From Pandoraea anhela (GTDB lineage Bacteria > Pseudomonadota > Gammaproteobacteria > Burkholderiales > Burkholderiaceae): DNA of 64,000 bases. Both the position numbers and the translations under genes were made by a program. This document shows positions 55,330 through 63,813 of this stretch, piece after piece. Position 1 is the first letter of the stretch. Each line of letters opens with the position of its first letter. The DNA is taken from the NCBI RefSeq assembly GCF_902459655.1, contig NZ_CABPSB010000010.1:1-64000 (forward strand), written 5' to 3'. The notes under the pieces are model-generated. The model saw only the letters and a list, made by a program, of their open reading frames with translations, had not been told where the DNA came from and did not search any database.

Positions 55330-56646
55330 ATGGCGTCGTGCCCGGCGTTGTTCATCAGCGCGCCCGCGTCAGGTCAGGGCAAGACCACGGTCACGGCCGG
55401 TCTGGCGCAATGGCACCGCGAGCAGGGACGCACGGTCCGCGTCTTCAAGACCGGCCCCGACTTTCTCGACCCGAAGATTCTCGAGCGGGCCAGCGGTGCG
55501 CCCGTGCTAACGCTCGATCTCTGGATGGTCGGCGAGGCGTCGTGTCGTCGACTGCTCGCCGAAGCGGCGCAGCAGGCCGACCTGATCCTCATCGAAGGCG
55601 TGATGGGATTGTTCGACGGCACCCCCAGCAGCGCGGATCTGGCGATGACGTTCGGCGTGCCGGTCGTTACCGTCATTTCCGCCCGGTCGATGGCGCAGAC
55701 GTTCGGCGCCATCGCCTCGGGTCTCGCGCACTACCGGCGCGGGTTGCCGATACACGGTGTGCTCGCGAATCACGTGAGTTCGCCACGTCATGCGCAGTTG
55801 TTGCAGGAAGGCATGCCCCCGGATCTGCGATGGCTCGGCCATCTGGCGACATCGGATCGGATGACGTTGCCTGCACGGCATCTCGGCCTGCATCAGGCCG
55901 ACGAGATCGATCGGCTCGAAGCCCGCATTGCGGCCACCGCGCAGGCGCTGGCCGACACTGCGCTGGTCGAACTCCCGCCCCCGGTCAGCTTCGACGTGCC
56001 GCCGTCCACGGCGATGCCGGAGGTCCCGAAGTGGCTGGACGGTAAGCGAATCGCCGTGGCCCGCGACGCCGCCTTCTCGTTCATCTATCCGGAAAACATG
56101 CGTCTGCTGGAGGCGATGGGCGCACGCGTGACGTATTTCTCGCCGCTCGCGAACGAAGCGCTTCCCGAGGCGAGCGACGCCCTCTTCCTGCCCGGCGGCT
56201 ATCCCGAATTGCATGCGGCGCAGTTGGCGACGCAGACATGCAGCGCACACAGCGTGCGCGCCCACGCGGCGGCGGGCAAGCCGATCGTGGCCGAGTGCGG
56301 CGGCATGCTGTATCTGCTGGAAAGCCTGACGGACGCGGCAGGCGTATCGACGCCGATGCTCGGCGTCCTGCCCGGGCACGCGACGCTGCAAAAGCGTCTC
56401 GCCGGCCTCGGCATGCAGTCGCTGTCCACTTCGCACGGCACACTGACCGGCCACACCTTCCACTACACGCACATGGCGACGCCGATGACGCCGGTCTGTC
56501 GTGCGACACGGCCGGGCAGCGCCGCCGACGCAGCGACGGGCGAGCCGGTGTACCGTCATGGCGCAATCGTCGCAAGCTATCTGCACGGCTACTGGCCGTC
56601 GAACCCGGCGCTTACCGCGGCACTCTTTCATGGCACAGCCTTTTAG
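55330..56646 (+). CDS. cobB: Hydrogenobyrinic acid a,c-diamide synthase
   Basis: A 438-aa CobB/CbiA amidotransferase: N-terminal ATP domain (LFISAPASGQGKTTVTAGLA, GVMGLFDGTPSSADLAMTFG, VPVVTVISARSMAQTFGAIA) and C-terminal type-1 glutamine amidotransferase (FLPGGYPELHAAQLATQ, then the Cys nucleophile in KPIVAECGGMLYLLES, and SYLHGYWPSNPALTAALFHG). It amidates the a and c side chains before cobalt insertion. It overlaps bluB by 17 nt. Confidence 0.95.
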   Translation: MASCPALFISAPASGQGKTTVTAGLAQWHREQGRTVRVFKTGPDFLDPKILERASGAPVLTLDLWMVGEASCRRLLAEAAQQADLILIEGVMGLFDGTPSSADLAMTFGVPVVTVISARSMAQTFGAIASGLAHYRRGLPIHGVLANHVSSPRHAQLLQEGMPPDLRWLGHLATSDRMTLPARHLGLHQADEIDRLEARIAATAQALADTALVELPPPVSFDVPPSTAMPEVPKWLDGKRIAVARDAAFSFIYPENMRLLEAMGARVTYFSPLANEALPEASDALFLPGGYPELHAAQLATQTCSAHSVRAHAAAGKPIVAECGGMLYLLESLTDAAGVSTPMLGVLPGHATLQKRLAGLGMQSLSTSHGTLTGHTFHYTHMATPMTPVCRATRPGSAADAATGEPVYRHGAIVASYLHGYWPSNPALTAALFHGTAF

Positions 56647-57295
56647 CGACCCCGAACGCGCCGCCGTCTATCGCGCGATCTACGAGCGGCGCGACATGCG
56701 TCATTTCGTGCCGACGCCCGTCGATCCCGAAGTGCTCGCCCGACTGCTCGACGCTGCGCATCACGCACCGAGCGTCGGCTTCATGCAACCGTGGCGCATG
56801 GTGCGTGTCACCTCGCCCACCTTGCGTGCGGCGTTGCACGAGGCGGTCGAGCGGGAGCGACTGAAAACGGCGGACGCCCTCGGCGCTCGCCGCGACGCAT
56901 TCATGAAGCTGAAGGTCGAGGGCATGCAGCAGTGCGCCGAGATTCTGGTGATGGCGCTCATGGACGGCCGCGAGCGTCACGTGTTCGGCCGTCGTACCAT
57001 GCCGGAGATGGACCTGGCGTCGGTGTCCTGCGCGATCCAGAACCTCTGGCTGGCCGCCCGTGCGGAAGGCCTGGGTATGGGATGGGTGTCGATTTTCGAT
57101 CCCGACGACGTCGCACAACTGCTGCAAATGCCCGCCGGTGCAAAGCCTGTCGCCATTCTCTGCCTCGGCCACGTTACCGAGTTCTACGACGCGCCGATGC
57201 TGGCGCAGGAAGGCTGGGCCTCGCGTGCCCCGCTGGACGACTGCGTGTTCGAAAACACATGGCCGTCGCCGTCGGGCACGGACGCATCTGCCTGA
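56630..57295 (+). CDS. bluB: 5,6-dimethylbenzimidazole synthase
   Basis: A 221-aa nitroreductase-fold protein with BluB signatures: AAVYRAIYERRDMRHFVPTP, AAHHAPSVGFMQPWRMVRVT, RRTMPEMDLASVSCAIQNLW, LAARAEGLGMGWVSIFDPDD and PVAILCLGHVTEFYDAPMLA. BluB converts FMNH2 with oxygen into the lower ligand of B12, in line with an aerobic pathway. Last gene of the cobA/E-cobO-cobB-bluB unit. Confidence 0.95.
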   Translation: MAQPFSDPERAAVYRAIYERRDMRHFVPTPVDPEVLARLLDAAHHAPSVGFMQPWRMVRVTSPTLRAALHEAVERERLKTADALGARRDAFMKLKVEGMQQCAEILVMALMDGRERHVFGRRTMPEMDLASVSCAIQNLWLAARAEGLGMGWVSIFDPDDVAQLLQMPAGAKPVAILCLGHVTEFYDAPMLAQEGWASRAPLDDCVFENTWPSPSGTDASA

Positions 57296-57612
57296 GCGAG
57301 GACGACGCTCGTCGGTTCGAAAACACGTCCCGTCCGCCCACGACGTTTGACCGGCCCTCGCAGAACAGCGCCAGTGAGCACGTCGTAAAGTTCGTCTGCG
57401 TCCTCTACCGTCCTCTACCGCCCTCCCCCCCCTCGCCCGTCTGGCGACGCGCAACGTCGGTGTCCCAAACACCGCGTTTGGCTCAAAAGGTCGGATGACA
57501 GGACAGCGGGGGCGGCTTCGGGGGAATCGATGATGTAAGGCGGCTTGCGCCGATATCGCAATGTATGGATGCGTTGCGCGCCGAGAAATGTCGTGGATTC
57601 GTTTGCGGCAGC
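57296..57612. other. 317-bp intergenic region after bluB
   Basis: Holds two direct copies of GTCCTCTACC (near 57400-57420) and C-rich sequence, but no convincing terminator, promoter or coding frame. Confidence 0.4.
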
Positions 57613-57689
57613 TGGCCTGCCCAGAGGGATTCGAACCCCCGACCGTCGGCTTAGAAGGCCGATGCTCTATCCAACTGAGCTATGGGCAG
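57613..57689 (-). tRNA. tRNA-Arg (anticodon TCT)
   Basis: The minus strand folds as a complete 77-nt cloverleaf: acceptor arms CTGCCCA and TGGGCAG, D arm GCTC-AGTTGGATA-GAGC, anticodon arm TCGGC-CTTCTAA-GCCGA with anticodon TCT, T arm GGGGG-TTCGAAT-CCCTC, discriminator G and encoded CCA. It reads AGA codons. Confidence 0.97.
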
Positions 57690-57775
57690 TGCAAGTACAC
57701 GATGCTGGCGGCGATCTGATATCGCTGCCGGAGCGCCCGGATGCAACGCCATACGCTTCATCCGGGTAGTCGGCG

Positions 57776-57781
57776 ATTATA
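57776..57781 (-). promoter_or_regulatory. -10 element of the tRNA-Arg gene
   Basis: The minus strand reads TATAAT about 87 bp before the mature tRNA 5' end, with a weak TGAAAT at 16-bp spacing as -35. The leader between them contains a perfect 8-bp hairpin (57736-57766). Confidence 0.5.
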
Positions 57782-57831
57782 GCGCACGTGCATGCCAATT
57801 TCATTGGCGTCGGTTCGGGAGTTCTCCCCCT

Positions 57832-57860
57832 TTGCGTGCCAACGCGTTCGCATCTAGACT
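57832..57860 (+). promoter_or_regulatory. Putative sigma-70 promoter of rocD
   Basis: TTGCGT (57832-57837), a 17-bp spacer and TAGACT (57855-57860). The start site would fall near 57867, 16 nt before the ATG and just ahead of the GGAGGAA ribosome binding site. Confidence 0.5.
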
Positions 57861-57882
57861 TCAGACGTGGAGGAACGCGCTC

Positions 57883-59088
57883 ATGAACGAGATCGAACGC
57901 GAACAACGCTTTGGTGCGCACAACTATGCCCCCCTGCCCGTCGTGCTCTCGCATGCCAAGGGGGTCTGGGTCTGGGACGTCGAAGGCAACCGCTATCTCG
58001 ACATGATGAGCGCCTATTCCGCTGTCAGCCACGGGCATGCGCATCCGCGTCTCGTGGCCGCGCTCACCGCACAGGCACAACGTCTCGCCGTCGTCTCCCG
58101 CGCGTTCTACACCGACCGGCTCGGCGCCTTTCTCGAACGTCTGTGCGACCTCACCACGCTCGGCGGCGCACTGCCCATGAATACCGGCGCGGAGGCCGTC
58201 GAAACCGCGATCAAGGCCGCGCGGCGCTGGGGATACAGCGTCAAGCGTATCCCGGCCGAGAAGGCCGAAATCATCGTGGCCGACGGCAACTTCCACGGCC
58301 GCACCACCACCCTCGTCGGCTTCTCCTCCGAGCCCGCCTATCGCGCCGATTTCGGGCCGTTCGCGCCCGGTTTCGTACGCGTGCCTTACGGCGACCTCGA
58401 CGCCGTGCGCACCGCTATCACCCCCAACACCTGCGCCGTCCTCTTCGAGACGATTCAGGGCGAAGGCGGTATCGTCGTGCCCCCCGACGGCTTTCTGCGC
58501 GGCCTGCGTCAGCTCTGCACCGAGCAGAACGTGCTGATGCTGCTCGACGAAATCCAGTCCGGACTCGGACGCACCGGCCGGTGGTTCGCGTATCAGCACG
58601 AGGGGGTCGTGCCGGACGGCCTCATGCTCGGCAAAGCCCTCGGCGGTGGCCTGCTGCCGGTGTCGGCCTTCGTCGCGCGACGTGACATCATCGATCTGTT
58701 CGAGCCCGGCAGCCACGGCTCGACGTTCGGCGGCAACGCCCTCGCCGCCACCGTCGCGCTCGAAGCGCTCGATGTCATGGCGGACGAAGACCTGCCGGGC
58801 AGAAGTGCGGAAATGGGGGAGTATCTGCTCTCGCGCTTGCACGCGATTCACTCGCCGCTCATTCGGGAAGTGCGCGGACGCGGACTGTGGGCGGGCATCG
58901 AAATCCATCCGGCGCGCGCCGACGCACACGATCTCTCGATGCGCATGCTGCGACGACACGTGCTCGCGAAGGAAACCCGCTCGACCGTGCTGCGCCTCGC
59001 GCCGCCGCTCGTCATCGAACGCGCCGAGATCGATGCCTGCATCTCGGCGCTCAAGGCCGTACTCGCGGAAGCGGAACACGACGGCTGA
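57883..59088 (+). CDS. rocD: Ornithine aminotransferase
   Basis: A 401-aa class-III PLP aminotransferase: FGAHNYAPLPVVLSHAKGVW, LDMMSAYSAVSHGHAHPRLV, LPMNTGAEAVETAIKAARRW, VLFETIQGEGGIVVPPDGFL, LLDEIQSGLGRTGRWFAYQH and the PLP lysine in LMLGKALGGGLLPVSAFVAR. These are typical of ornithine-oxoacid aminotransferase, which makes glutamate semialdehyde in ornithine/arginine breakdown. The ribosome binding site GGAGGAA is strong. No other arginine genes are adjacent. Confidence 0.92.
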   Translation: MNEIEREQRFGAHNYAPLPVVLSHAKGVWVWDVEGNRYLDMMSAYSAVSHGHAHPRLVAALTAQAQRLAVVSRAFYTDRLGAFLERLCDLTTLGGALPMNTGAEAVETAIKAARRWGYSVKRIPAEKAEIIVADGNFHGRTTTLVGFSSEPAYRADFGPFAPGFVRVPYGDLDAVRTAITPNTCAVLFETIQGEGGIVVPPDGFLRGLRQLCTEQNVLMLLDEIQSGLGRTGRWFAYQHEGVVPDGLMLGKALGGGLLPVSAFVARRDIIDLFEPGSHGSTFGGNALAATVALEALDVMADEDLPGRSAEMGEYLLSRLHAIHSPLIREVRGRGLWAGIEIHPARADAHDLSMRMLRRHVLAKETRSTVLRLAPPLVIERAEIDACISALKAVLAEAEHDG

Positions 59089-59191
59089 GGCGGCGGCGAC
59101 GCAACCGCGACTCGCCTACCCGGCGCTTCGCCGCACCGGCAGCCGCCTGCGCGCAATCGCGCGCCCCCTGATACCGCGATGCCCCGATGCC

Positions 59192-59521
59192 TCAGTGCAC
59201 CGACGACTTGGACCAGAGATTCATCACCAGCACGCCCGCGATGATCAGCGCCATGCCGAGGATGGCCGGCGCATCGAGCTTCTGACCGAACAACACGCGC
59301 GACGCTATCGAGATCAGCACGATGCCCAGTCCCGACCACATCGCGTAAGCAATGCCCACGGGAATCGTGCGCAGCGTGAGCGAGAGCATGTAGAACGCAA
59401 TACCGTAACCCGCGACGACCAGCGCCACCGGACCGCCGCGCGTGAAACCCTCCGACGCTTTCAGTGCGGACGTCGCAATCACCTCCGCCACGATTGCCAC
59501 CAGCAGGTACAGATAGGCCAT
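59192..59521 (-). CDS. SMR-family multidrug/guanidinium exporter (EmrE/Gdx-like)
   Basis: A 109-aa four-helix protein: [20 protein letters not shown] with the essential Glu13, [20 protein letters not shown], then [20 protein letters not shown]. The helix-3 [11 protein letters not shown] motif and Glu13 place it with EmrE/QacE-type exporters of cationic drugs. ATG at 59521 has AAAGGAG 8 nt upstream; the longer frame to 59599 is unsupported. It is convergent with rocD and divergent from the next aminotransferase. Confidence 0.92.
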   Translation of the reverse strand: MAYLYLLVAIVAEVIATSALKASEGFTRGGPVALVVAGYGIAFYMLSLTLRTIPVGIAYAMWSGLGIVLISIASRVLFGQKLDAPAILGMALIIAGVLVMNLWSKSSVH

Positions 59522-59606
59522 CGACACTCCTTTCACTCGAACTCGCGCAAACGCGTGGGCGCCCATCTTAACCGACGCCCTCGCGCTCGCGCGCTGCAAA
59601 AATCGC

Positions 59607-59636
59607 TTGCGTAAGCGTTCACCGTCGCGCTACAGT
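59607..59636 (+). promoter_or_regulatory. Putative sigma-70 promoter of the alaC-type gene
   Basis: TTGCGT (59607-59612), an 18-bp spacer and TACAGT (59631-59636). The start site would be near 59643, about 65 nt before the ATG at 59708. Confidence 0.5.
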
Positions 59637-59707
59637 CGCCGTCACGGTGTGGCCAGCACACCGGCGTCGCTCGGACGGTTCCGGGCGCTTACGTTCCAGG
59701 ATTTCTC

Positions 59708-60925
59708 ATGTCCAGCTCTCAGGGCTCGCGCAGCTTTGCGCGCATCAATCGTCTTCCCCCGTACGTTTTCAACATCACCGCCGAGCTGAAGATGGCGGCA
59801 CGCCGTCGTGGCGAGGACATCATCGACCTGTCGATGGGCAACCCCGACGGCGCGACACCGCCGCATATCGTCAGCAAGCTCGTCGAAGTCGCCCAGCGCC
59901 CCGATACGCACGGCTACTCGACCTCGCGCGGCATTCCCCGCCTGCGTCGCGCCATCACCCGCTGGTACAAGGATCGTTACGACGTCGAACTCGATCCCGA
60001 ACGCGAGGCGATCGTCACCATCGGCTCGAAGGAGGGCCTCGCCCACCTGATGCTCGCCACGCTGGATCAGGGCGACACGGTGCTGGTGCCGAACCCGTCG
60101 TACCCGATTCATATCTACGGGGCGGTCATCGCGGGCGCGAACATCCGCTCCGTGCCGATGACGCCCGGCATCGACTTCTTCACCGAACTCGAACGCGGCA
60201 TTCGCGAGAGTCATCCGAAGCCGAAGATGGTGATTCTCGGCTTCCCGTCGAACCCCACGGCGCAATGTGTCGAACTCGAATTCTTCGAGCGGGTCGTCGA
60301 TCTCGCGCGCAAGCACGACATTCTCGTGGTGCACGACCTGGCCTACGCCGACATCGTCTATGACGGCTACAAGGCGCCTTCGATCATGCAGGTGCCCGGC
60401 GCGCAGGACGTCGCGGTCGAGTTCTTCACGCTGTCGAAGAGCTACAACATGGCCGGGTGGCGCATCGGCTTCATGGTCGGCAACCCCGAGCTGGTCGCCG
60501 CCCTCGCGCGCATCAAGAGCTATCACGACTACGGCACCTTCACGCCGGTGCAGGTCGCTGCCATCGCCGCGCTCGAAGGGGATCAGACCTGCGTCGAGGC
60601 AATTCGCGAGCAATACCAGCGCCGCCGCGACGTGCTTTACAAGGGGCTCACGGAGGCGGGCTGGACGGTCGATCTGCCGAAAGCGTCGATGTACATCTGG
60701 GCGCGCATTCCGGAACCGTATCGCGCCCTCGGCTCGCTCGAATTCGCCAAGAAGCTGCTCGCGCAGGCCAGGGTGTCGGTCTCGCCGGGCATCGGCTTCG
60801 GGGAGTACGGCGACGAGTACGTGCGCTTCGCGCTGATCGAGAACGAGTCGCGCATCCGGCAAGCCGTGCGCGGCATCAAGCAGATGTTCCGCGAAGACGG
60901 ACTGGTGCAGCCGACGGTGGCGTAA
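59708..60925 (+). CDS. alaC: AlaC-type glutamate-pyruvate aminotransferase (class I PLP)
   Basis: A 405-aa fold-type I aminotransferase: [94 protein letters not shown] and the PLP lysine in [20 protein letters not shown]. These match AlaC (YfdZ), which makes alanine from pyruvate and glutamate; the related MalY/DapL-like enzymes are less similar. A strong terminator follows. Confidence 0.9.
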   Translation: MSSSQGSRSFARINRLPPYVFNITAELKMAARRRGEDIIDLSMGNPDGATPPHIVSKLVEVAQRPDTHGYSTSRGIPRLRRAITRWYKDRYDVELDPEREAIVTIGSKEGLAHLMLATLDQGDTVLVPNPSYPIHIYGAVIAGANIRSVPMTPGIDFFTELERGIRESHPKPKMVILGFPSNPTAQCVELEFFERVVDLARKHDILVVHDLAYADIVYDGYKAPSIMQVPGAQDVAVEFFTLSKSYNMAGWRIGFMVGNPELVAALARIKSYHDYGTFTPVQVAAIAALEGDQTCVEAIREQYQRRRDVLYKGLTEAGWTVDLPKASMYIWARIPEPYRALGSLEFAKKLLAQARVSVSPGIGFGEYGDEYVRFALIENESRIRQAVRGIKQMFREDGLVQPTVA

Positions 60926-60958
60926 GGCGTCGCTGCGGACACAGCCCGCAACGTGACA

Positions 60959-60984
60959 GGGGCGCCTCGACGGCGCCCCTTTTT
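60959..60984 (+). terminator. Intrinsic terminator of the alaC-type gene
   Basis: GGGGCGCC (60959-60966) pairs perfectly with GGCGCCCC (60972-60979) around a five-base loop, followed by TTTTT. It lies 34 nt after the stop codon. It is followed by two copies of GGTCGCTCT of no obvious function. Confidence 0.92.
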
Positions 60985-61068
60985 GTTGTGGTCGCTCTGG
61001 TCGCTCTGGTCGTTGTGGTCATCCCGAGCCGGCTCAGGGATGCAACCCCGAACGAGCGATGGCGTCAT

Positions 61069-61854
61069 CTAAGCGATGGCGAGATAGCGGCTCGGCGCGT
61101 CGCCCAGCACCCGGCGAAACGCCGCAGTGAACGCGCTCGGGCTGCCGTAACCGAGATCCAGTGCGACACGCGTGACCGATTGCCCGTCGCTGAGCCGCTC
61201 GACCGCCGCCAACAAGCACACCTGCTGCCGCCATTGCGCGAAGCTCACGCCCGTCGCCTCGCGAAAACGACGCGTGAACGTGCGCCGGCTCATCGACGCC
61301 ATCGTCGCCACGAGGTCCAGATCCATCGTCATCGACGGGGTCGCAAACACATTCCTGCAAACGCGCGCGAGCACGGCATCGTCGGGCAACGGTGCATGCA
61401 ACGACAGACGCCGGACAGCCGCCATTGCCGCCATTTCCGCGAGCAACAACGCCATGAGCTTGCCGTCGCGCGCCTGCTCGTCGTACATCGGCGGCAGATC
61501 GACGGCGTCGTCCAGCAAGCGACGCAACAACGGCGAGACGCCGCACACGCAGCATCGGTCGGGCAATCCGGCAGACACCGACGCCTCAGACGTGACGAAC
61601 GCGTTGAGCATCGTCACCGGCCCGCTCATCGTCATCTCGTGCGAGACACCCGCCGGCACCCAGCAGGCGCGCTGCGGCGGCACGAACCACCGCCCCTGCG
61701 GCGTCGACACCGTGATCATGCCGCGCGATGCGAACGCAAATTGCCCGCTCGCGTGGGCGTGTACCGGGAAGGTGAGCCCCGCCGGATAGTCGTTGGCGGT
61801 GACGACAATGCTGCGCGGCAGCGGCTCGTAGGGGTCGATCAACGTATTTCGCAT
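61069..61854 (-). CDS. AraC-family transcriptional regulator
   Basis: A 261-aa protein with a cupin-like sensor (GLTFPVHAHASGQFAFASRG, WFVPPQRACWVPAGVSHEMT) and a C-terminal AraC DNA-binding domain (LVATMASMSRRTFTRRFREA, VTRVALDLGYGSPSAFTAAF). ATG at 61854 gives standard length. It resembles the AraC regulator at 34508 in layout. It is divergent from the alpha/beta hydrolase at 61959, its likely target. Confidence 0.9.
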   Translation of the reverse strand: MRNTLIDPYEPLPRSIVVTANDYPAGLTFPVHAHASGQFAFASRGMITVSTPQGRWFVPPQRACWVPAGVSHEMTMSGPVTMLNAFVTSEASVSAGLPDRCCVCGVSPLLRRLLDDAVDLPPMYDEQARDGKLMALLLAEMAAMAAVRRLSLHAPLPDDAVLARVCRNVFATPSMTMDLDLVATMASMSRRTFTRRFREATGVSFAQWRQQVCLLAAVERLSDGQSVTRVALDLGYGSPSAFTAAFRRVLGDAPSRYLAIA

Positions 61855-61958
61855 GGCCCAAATTCTACATTGAACGACCCACCATCGACGGCGGGCACAT
61901 GCGAGCATCTTTACGATGCGTGTGCTGAAGGTTCTCGATGCTCCCCACAGGAATGGAA

Positions 61959-62729
61959 ATGCCAGATCACATGCCCCATACGTTTCACCGGGTCGGCTGC
62001 GGCCCGCACGCCGTCATCGCGCTACATGGCTGGTTCGGCCACGCCCACGCGTTTTCCGATTGCGAGCCGTGGTTCTCTCGCGACGATTTCAGCTACTTCT
62101 TCATGGACTATCGCGGCTACGGCGGCATGCGCGACGCCGCTGGGGCGTACACCATCGCGGAAATCGCGCAGGACGTTATCGCACTGGCCGACACCCTCGA
62201 TCTCGCGAGCTTCAGCCTCATCGGCCACTCGATGGGCGGTATGGCGATCGAGAAGGTCGCCGCGCTCGCGCCGCAGCGCGTGCGCAAGCTCGTCGCGCTG
62301 GCCCCCGTGCCATGTGGCGGCGTAGCGTTCGACGCCGCCCGCCGCGCCCTGTTCGAGAGCGCCGCCACGTCGCTGGAGGCCCGCAAGGCCATCATCGACC
62401 GCAGTACCGGCCATCGGCTGCCGTCGTCATGGATCGACCACAAGGCGAACGACTCGGCGGCGCATTCGGCGCCACACGCCTTCGCCGCGTACTTTCACGC
62501 ATGGGCCGACACGGACTTCAGCCGCGACATCAACGCCGCCGTGCCGGTCAACGTGCTCGTCGGCGAGCATGACCCGGTGTTCACCACCGAACTGATGGCG
62601 CAGACGTACGGGCAACGCTACGCGCGCGTCAGCGTCGACGTGCTCCGCAACGCCGGCCACTATCCGATGAACGAAACACCGCTCGCGCTGGTGCATGCCA
62701 TCGAATCGTTCCTTCGCGACGAGGTGTGA
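61959..62729 (+). CDS. Alpha/beta hydrolase family protein
   Basis: A 256-aa hydrolase: VIALHGWFGHAHAFSDCEPW, DYRGYGGMRDAAGAYTIAEI, nucleophile elbow SLIGHSMGGMAIEKVAALAP (G-x-S-x-G), acid in VLVGEHDPVFTTELM and His in VLRNAGHYPMNETP. Substrate unknown. Start codons at 61938 and 61953 are also in frame; 61959 was chosen because AGGA lies at a normal distance. Single gene, ending 19 bp before a hairpin. Confidence 0.85.
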   Translation: MPDHMPHTFHRVGCGPHAVIALHGWFGHAHAFSDCEPWFSRDDFSYFFMDYRGYGGMRDAAGAYTIAEIAQDVIALADTLDLASFSLIGHSMGGMAIEKVAALAPQRVRKLVALAPVPCGGVAFDAARRALFESAATSLEARKAIIDRSTGHRLPSSWIDHKANDSAAHSAPHAFAAYFHAWADTDFSRDINAAVPVNVLVGEHDPVFTTELMAQTYGQRYARVSVDVLRNAGHYPMNETPLALVHAIESFLRDEV

Positions 62730-62748
62730 GTCGTGTGCGCAAAGGCAA

Positions 62749-62772
62749 ATGGGGAGCCCGAAGACTCCCCAT
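62749..62772. terminator. Perfect 8-bp hairpin between convergent genes
   Basis: ATGGGGAG (62749-62756) pairs with CTCCCCAT (62765-62772) around an eight-base loop. It lies between the convergent hydrolase and PPC-domain genes. T-runs are absent on both sides, so terminator function is a guess from position. Confidence 0.45.
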
Positions 62773-62807
62773 GCGCTCTCAACGTGTGCCGACGATCCGT
62801 ACGTTCG

Positions 62808-62836
62808 TATGTTCGTACGTCCTTATGTTCGTACGT
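62808..62836. repeat. Two 13-bp direct repeats, period 16
   Basis: TATGTTCGTACGT occurs at 62808-62820 and 62824-62836, preceded by a partial copy (TACGTTCG at 62800). Each contains the palindrome ACGT/TACG. It lies in the 137-bp gap between convergent genes. Function unknown. Confidence 0.7.
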
Positions 62837-62866
62837 TCTTGAGTCCGAACGTCGGGCCACGTCGCA

Positions 62867-63280
62867 TCAGGCGGGCAACCACTCCTGCAACGTGACCTCG
62901 ATGGTGATGAACGAGAGGTTGCCGCCACGCACGAAGCGCCCGGCGAACATGCGTCCGTTGGTGTCGGCCACCATGCCGTGCAGCATGGGCAGCGCGCTCG
63001 CGGCACCGGGCCTGGCGTCGACCTCACCGAACACATTGAGGATCTCCACGCCGGGCCCGCTCACCAACTGCTCGCGCCAGCCGTCTCCGGCACGGAAGGC
63101 GAGCCGCGCATCGATCAGACTCCCGACGGCCCCGCGCACAATGGCGCGCGCGATCGCATGCTCGGCGCACAATGCCTCGATGCTCTCCGTCAGATCCTGA
63201 TTCGGTTTGAGACGTGCCACGACCAGCCTGCCGAGCGTGCCGTTCTCGATGGCCACAGGAACATCCAGCGCGACGCTCAT
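62867..63280 (-). CDS. PPC (DUF296) domain protein, copy 2
   Basis: A 137-aa single-domain protein: LVVARLKPNQDLTESIEALC, ARAIVRGAVGSLIDARLAFR, GPGVEILNVFGEVDARPGAA, LPMLHGMVADTNGRMFAGRF and FITIEVTLQEWLPA follow the bacterial PPC/DUF296 pattern, a small trimer-forming fold of unclear role. The ribosome binding site GGGAGG is strong. ATGA overlap with the preceding PPC gene, so both are co-translated behind an acyl-CoA ligase gene. Confidence 0.85.
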   Translation of the reverse strand: MSVALDVPVAIENGTLGRLVVARLKPNQDLTESIEALCAEHAIARAIVRGAVGSLIDARLAFRAGDGWREQLVSGPGVEILNVFGEVDARPGAASALPMLHGMVADTNGRMFAGRFVRGGNLSFITIEVTLQEWLPA

Positions 63281-63813
63281 GAGAGACCTCCCGCCACCGG
63301 ACGCAGCAGATGAAACCGCGTCTCCTCGTCGTCCCCCGTCACGTATCCGCCATGTTCGAACAGACACAGGCGAATCACCACCGGCTCGTCGCCGGCCCAC
63401 GTGTGGTCGAGAATCAGATGCCCGCCGTGCAACTCGCCGCTCGGATCGGAGAACCCCGCATGACAGTGCAGCAAGGTGGCGCCGTCGGCCGTGCGGCCCA
63501 CGGTGAGCGCCCCGCCGATCAGGTCGACCTCGCGGGTCTCGTCGACCGGCGCACCATACCCGAAGGGACGCTCCACATCGGTCGTGTTCTCGATCATGTG
63601 ATACCGCAGCCCTCGCGCGGTCCCCCCACAGAAACGCCCGACGCCGCCACCGTACGCATAGCGGGATAACGCCGCGCGTAAGGACTCGCCGAGATTCGCA
63701 CCAGACCGGATCGTGACGCGCAGTTCGTGCTGCCCGCTCAACACGCAGTCTTCCACACGGGGTAACGTGGGGACGCCGGCATGCCGATAGACCCGTGAAA
63801 GCGCAGGTTTCAT
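63277..63813 (-). CDS. PPC (DUF296)-like domain protein, copy 1
   Basis: A 178-aa divergent relative of the next gene's product: VTIRSGANLGESLRAALSRY, GGVGRFCGGTARGLRYHMIE, REVDLIGGALTVGRTADGAT, LLHCHAGFSDPSGELHGGHL and VVIRLCLFEHGGYVTGDDEE. The LHCHAGFSD...HGGHL region matches the PPC core where His residues cluster. Function unknown. ATG at 63813 overlaps the stop of the acyl-CoA ligase gene. Confidence 0.8.
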   Translation of the reverse strand: MKPALSRVYRHAGVPTLPRVEDCVLSGQHELRVTIRSGANLGESLRAALSRYAYGGGVGRFCGGTARGLRYHMIENTTDVERPFGYGAPVDETREVDLIGGALTVGRTADGATLLHCHAGFSDPSGELHGGHLILDHTWAGDEPVVIRLCLFEHGGYVTGDDEETRFHLLRPVAGGLS

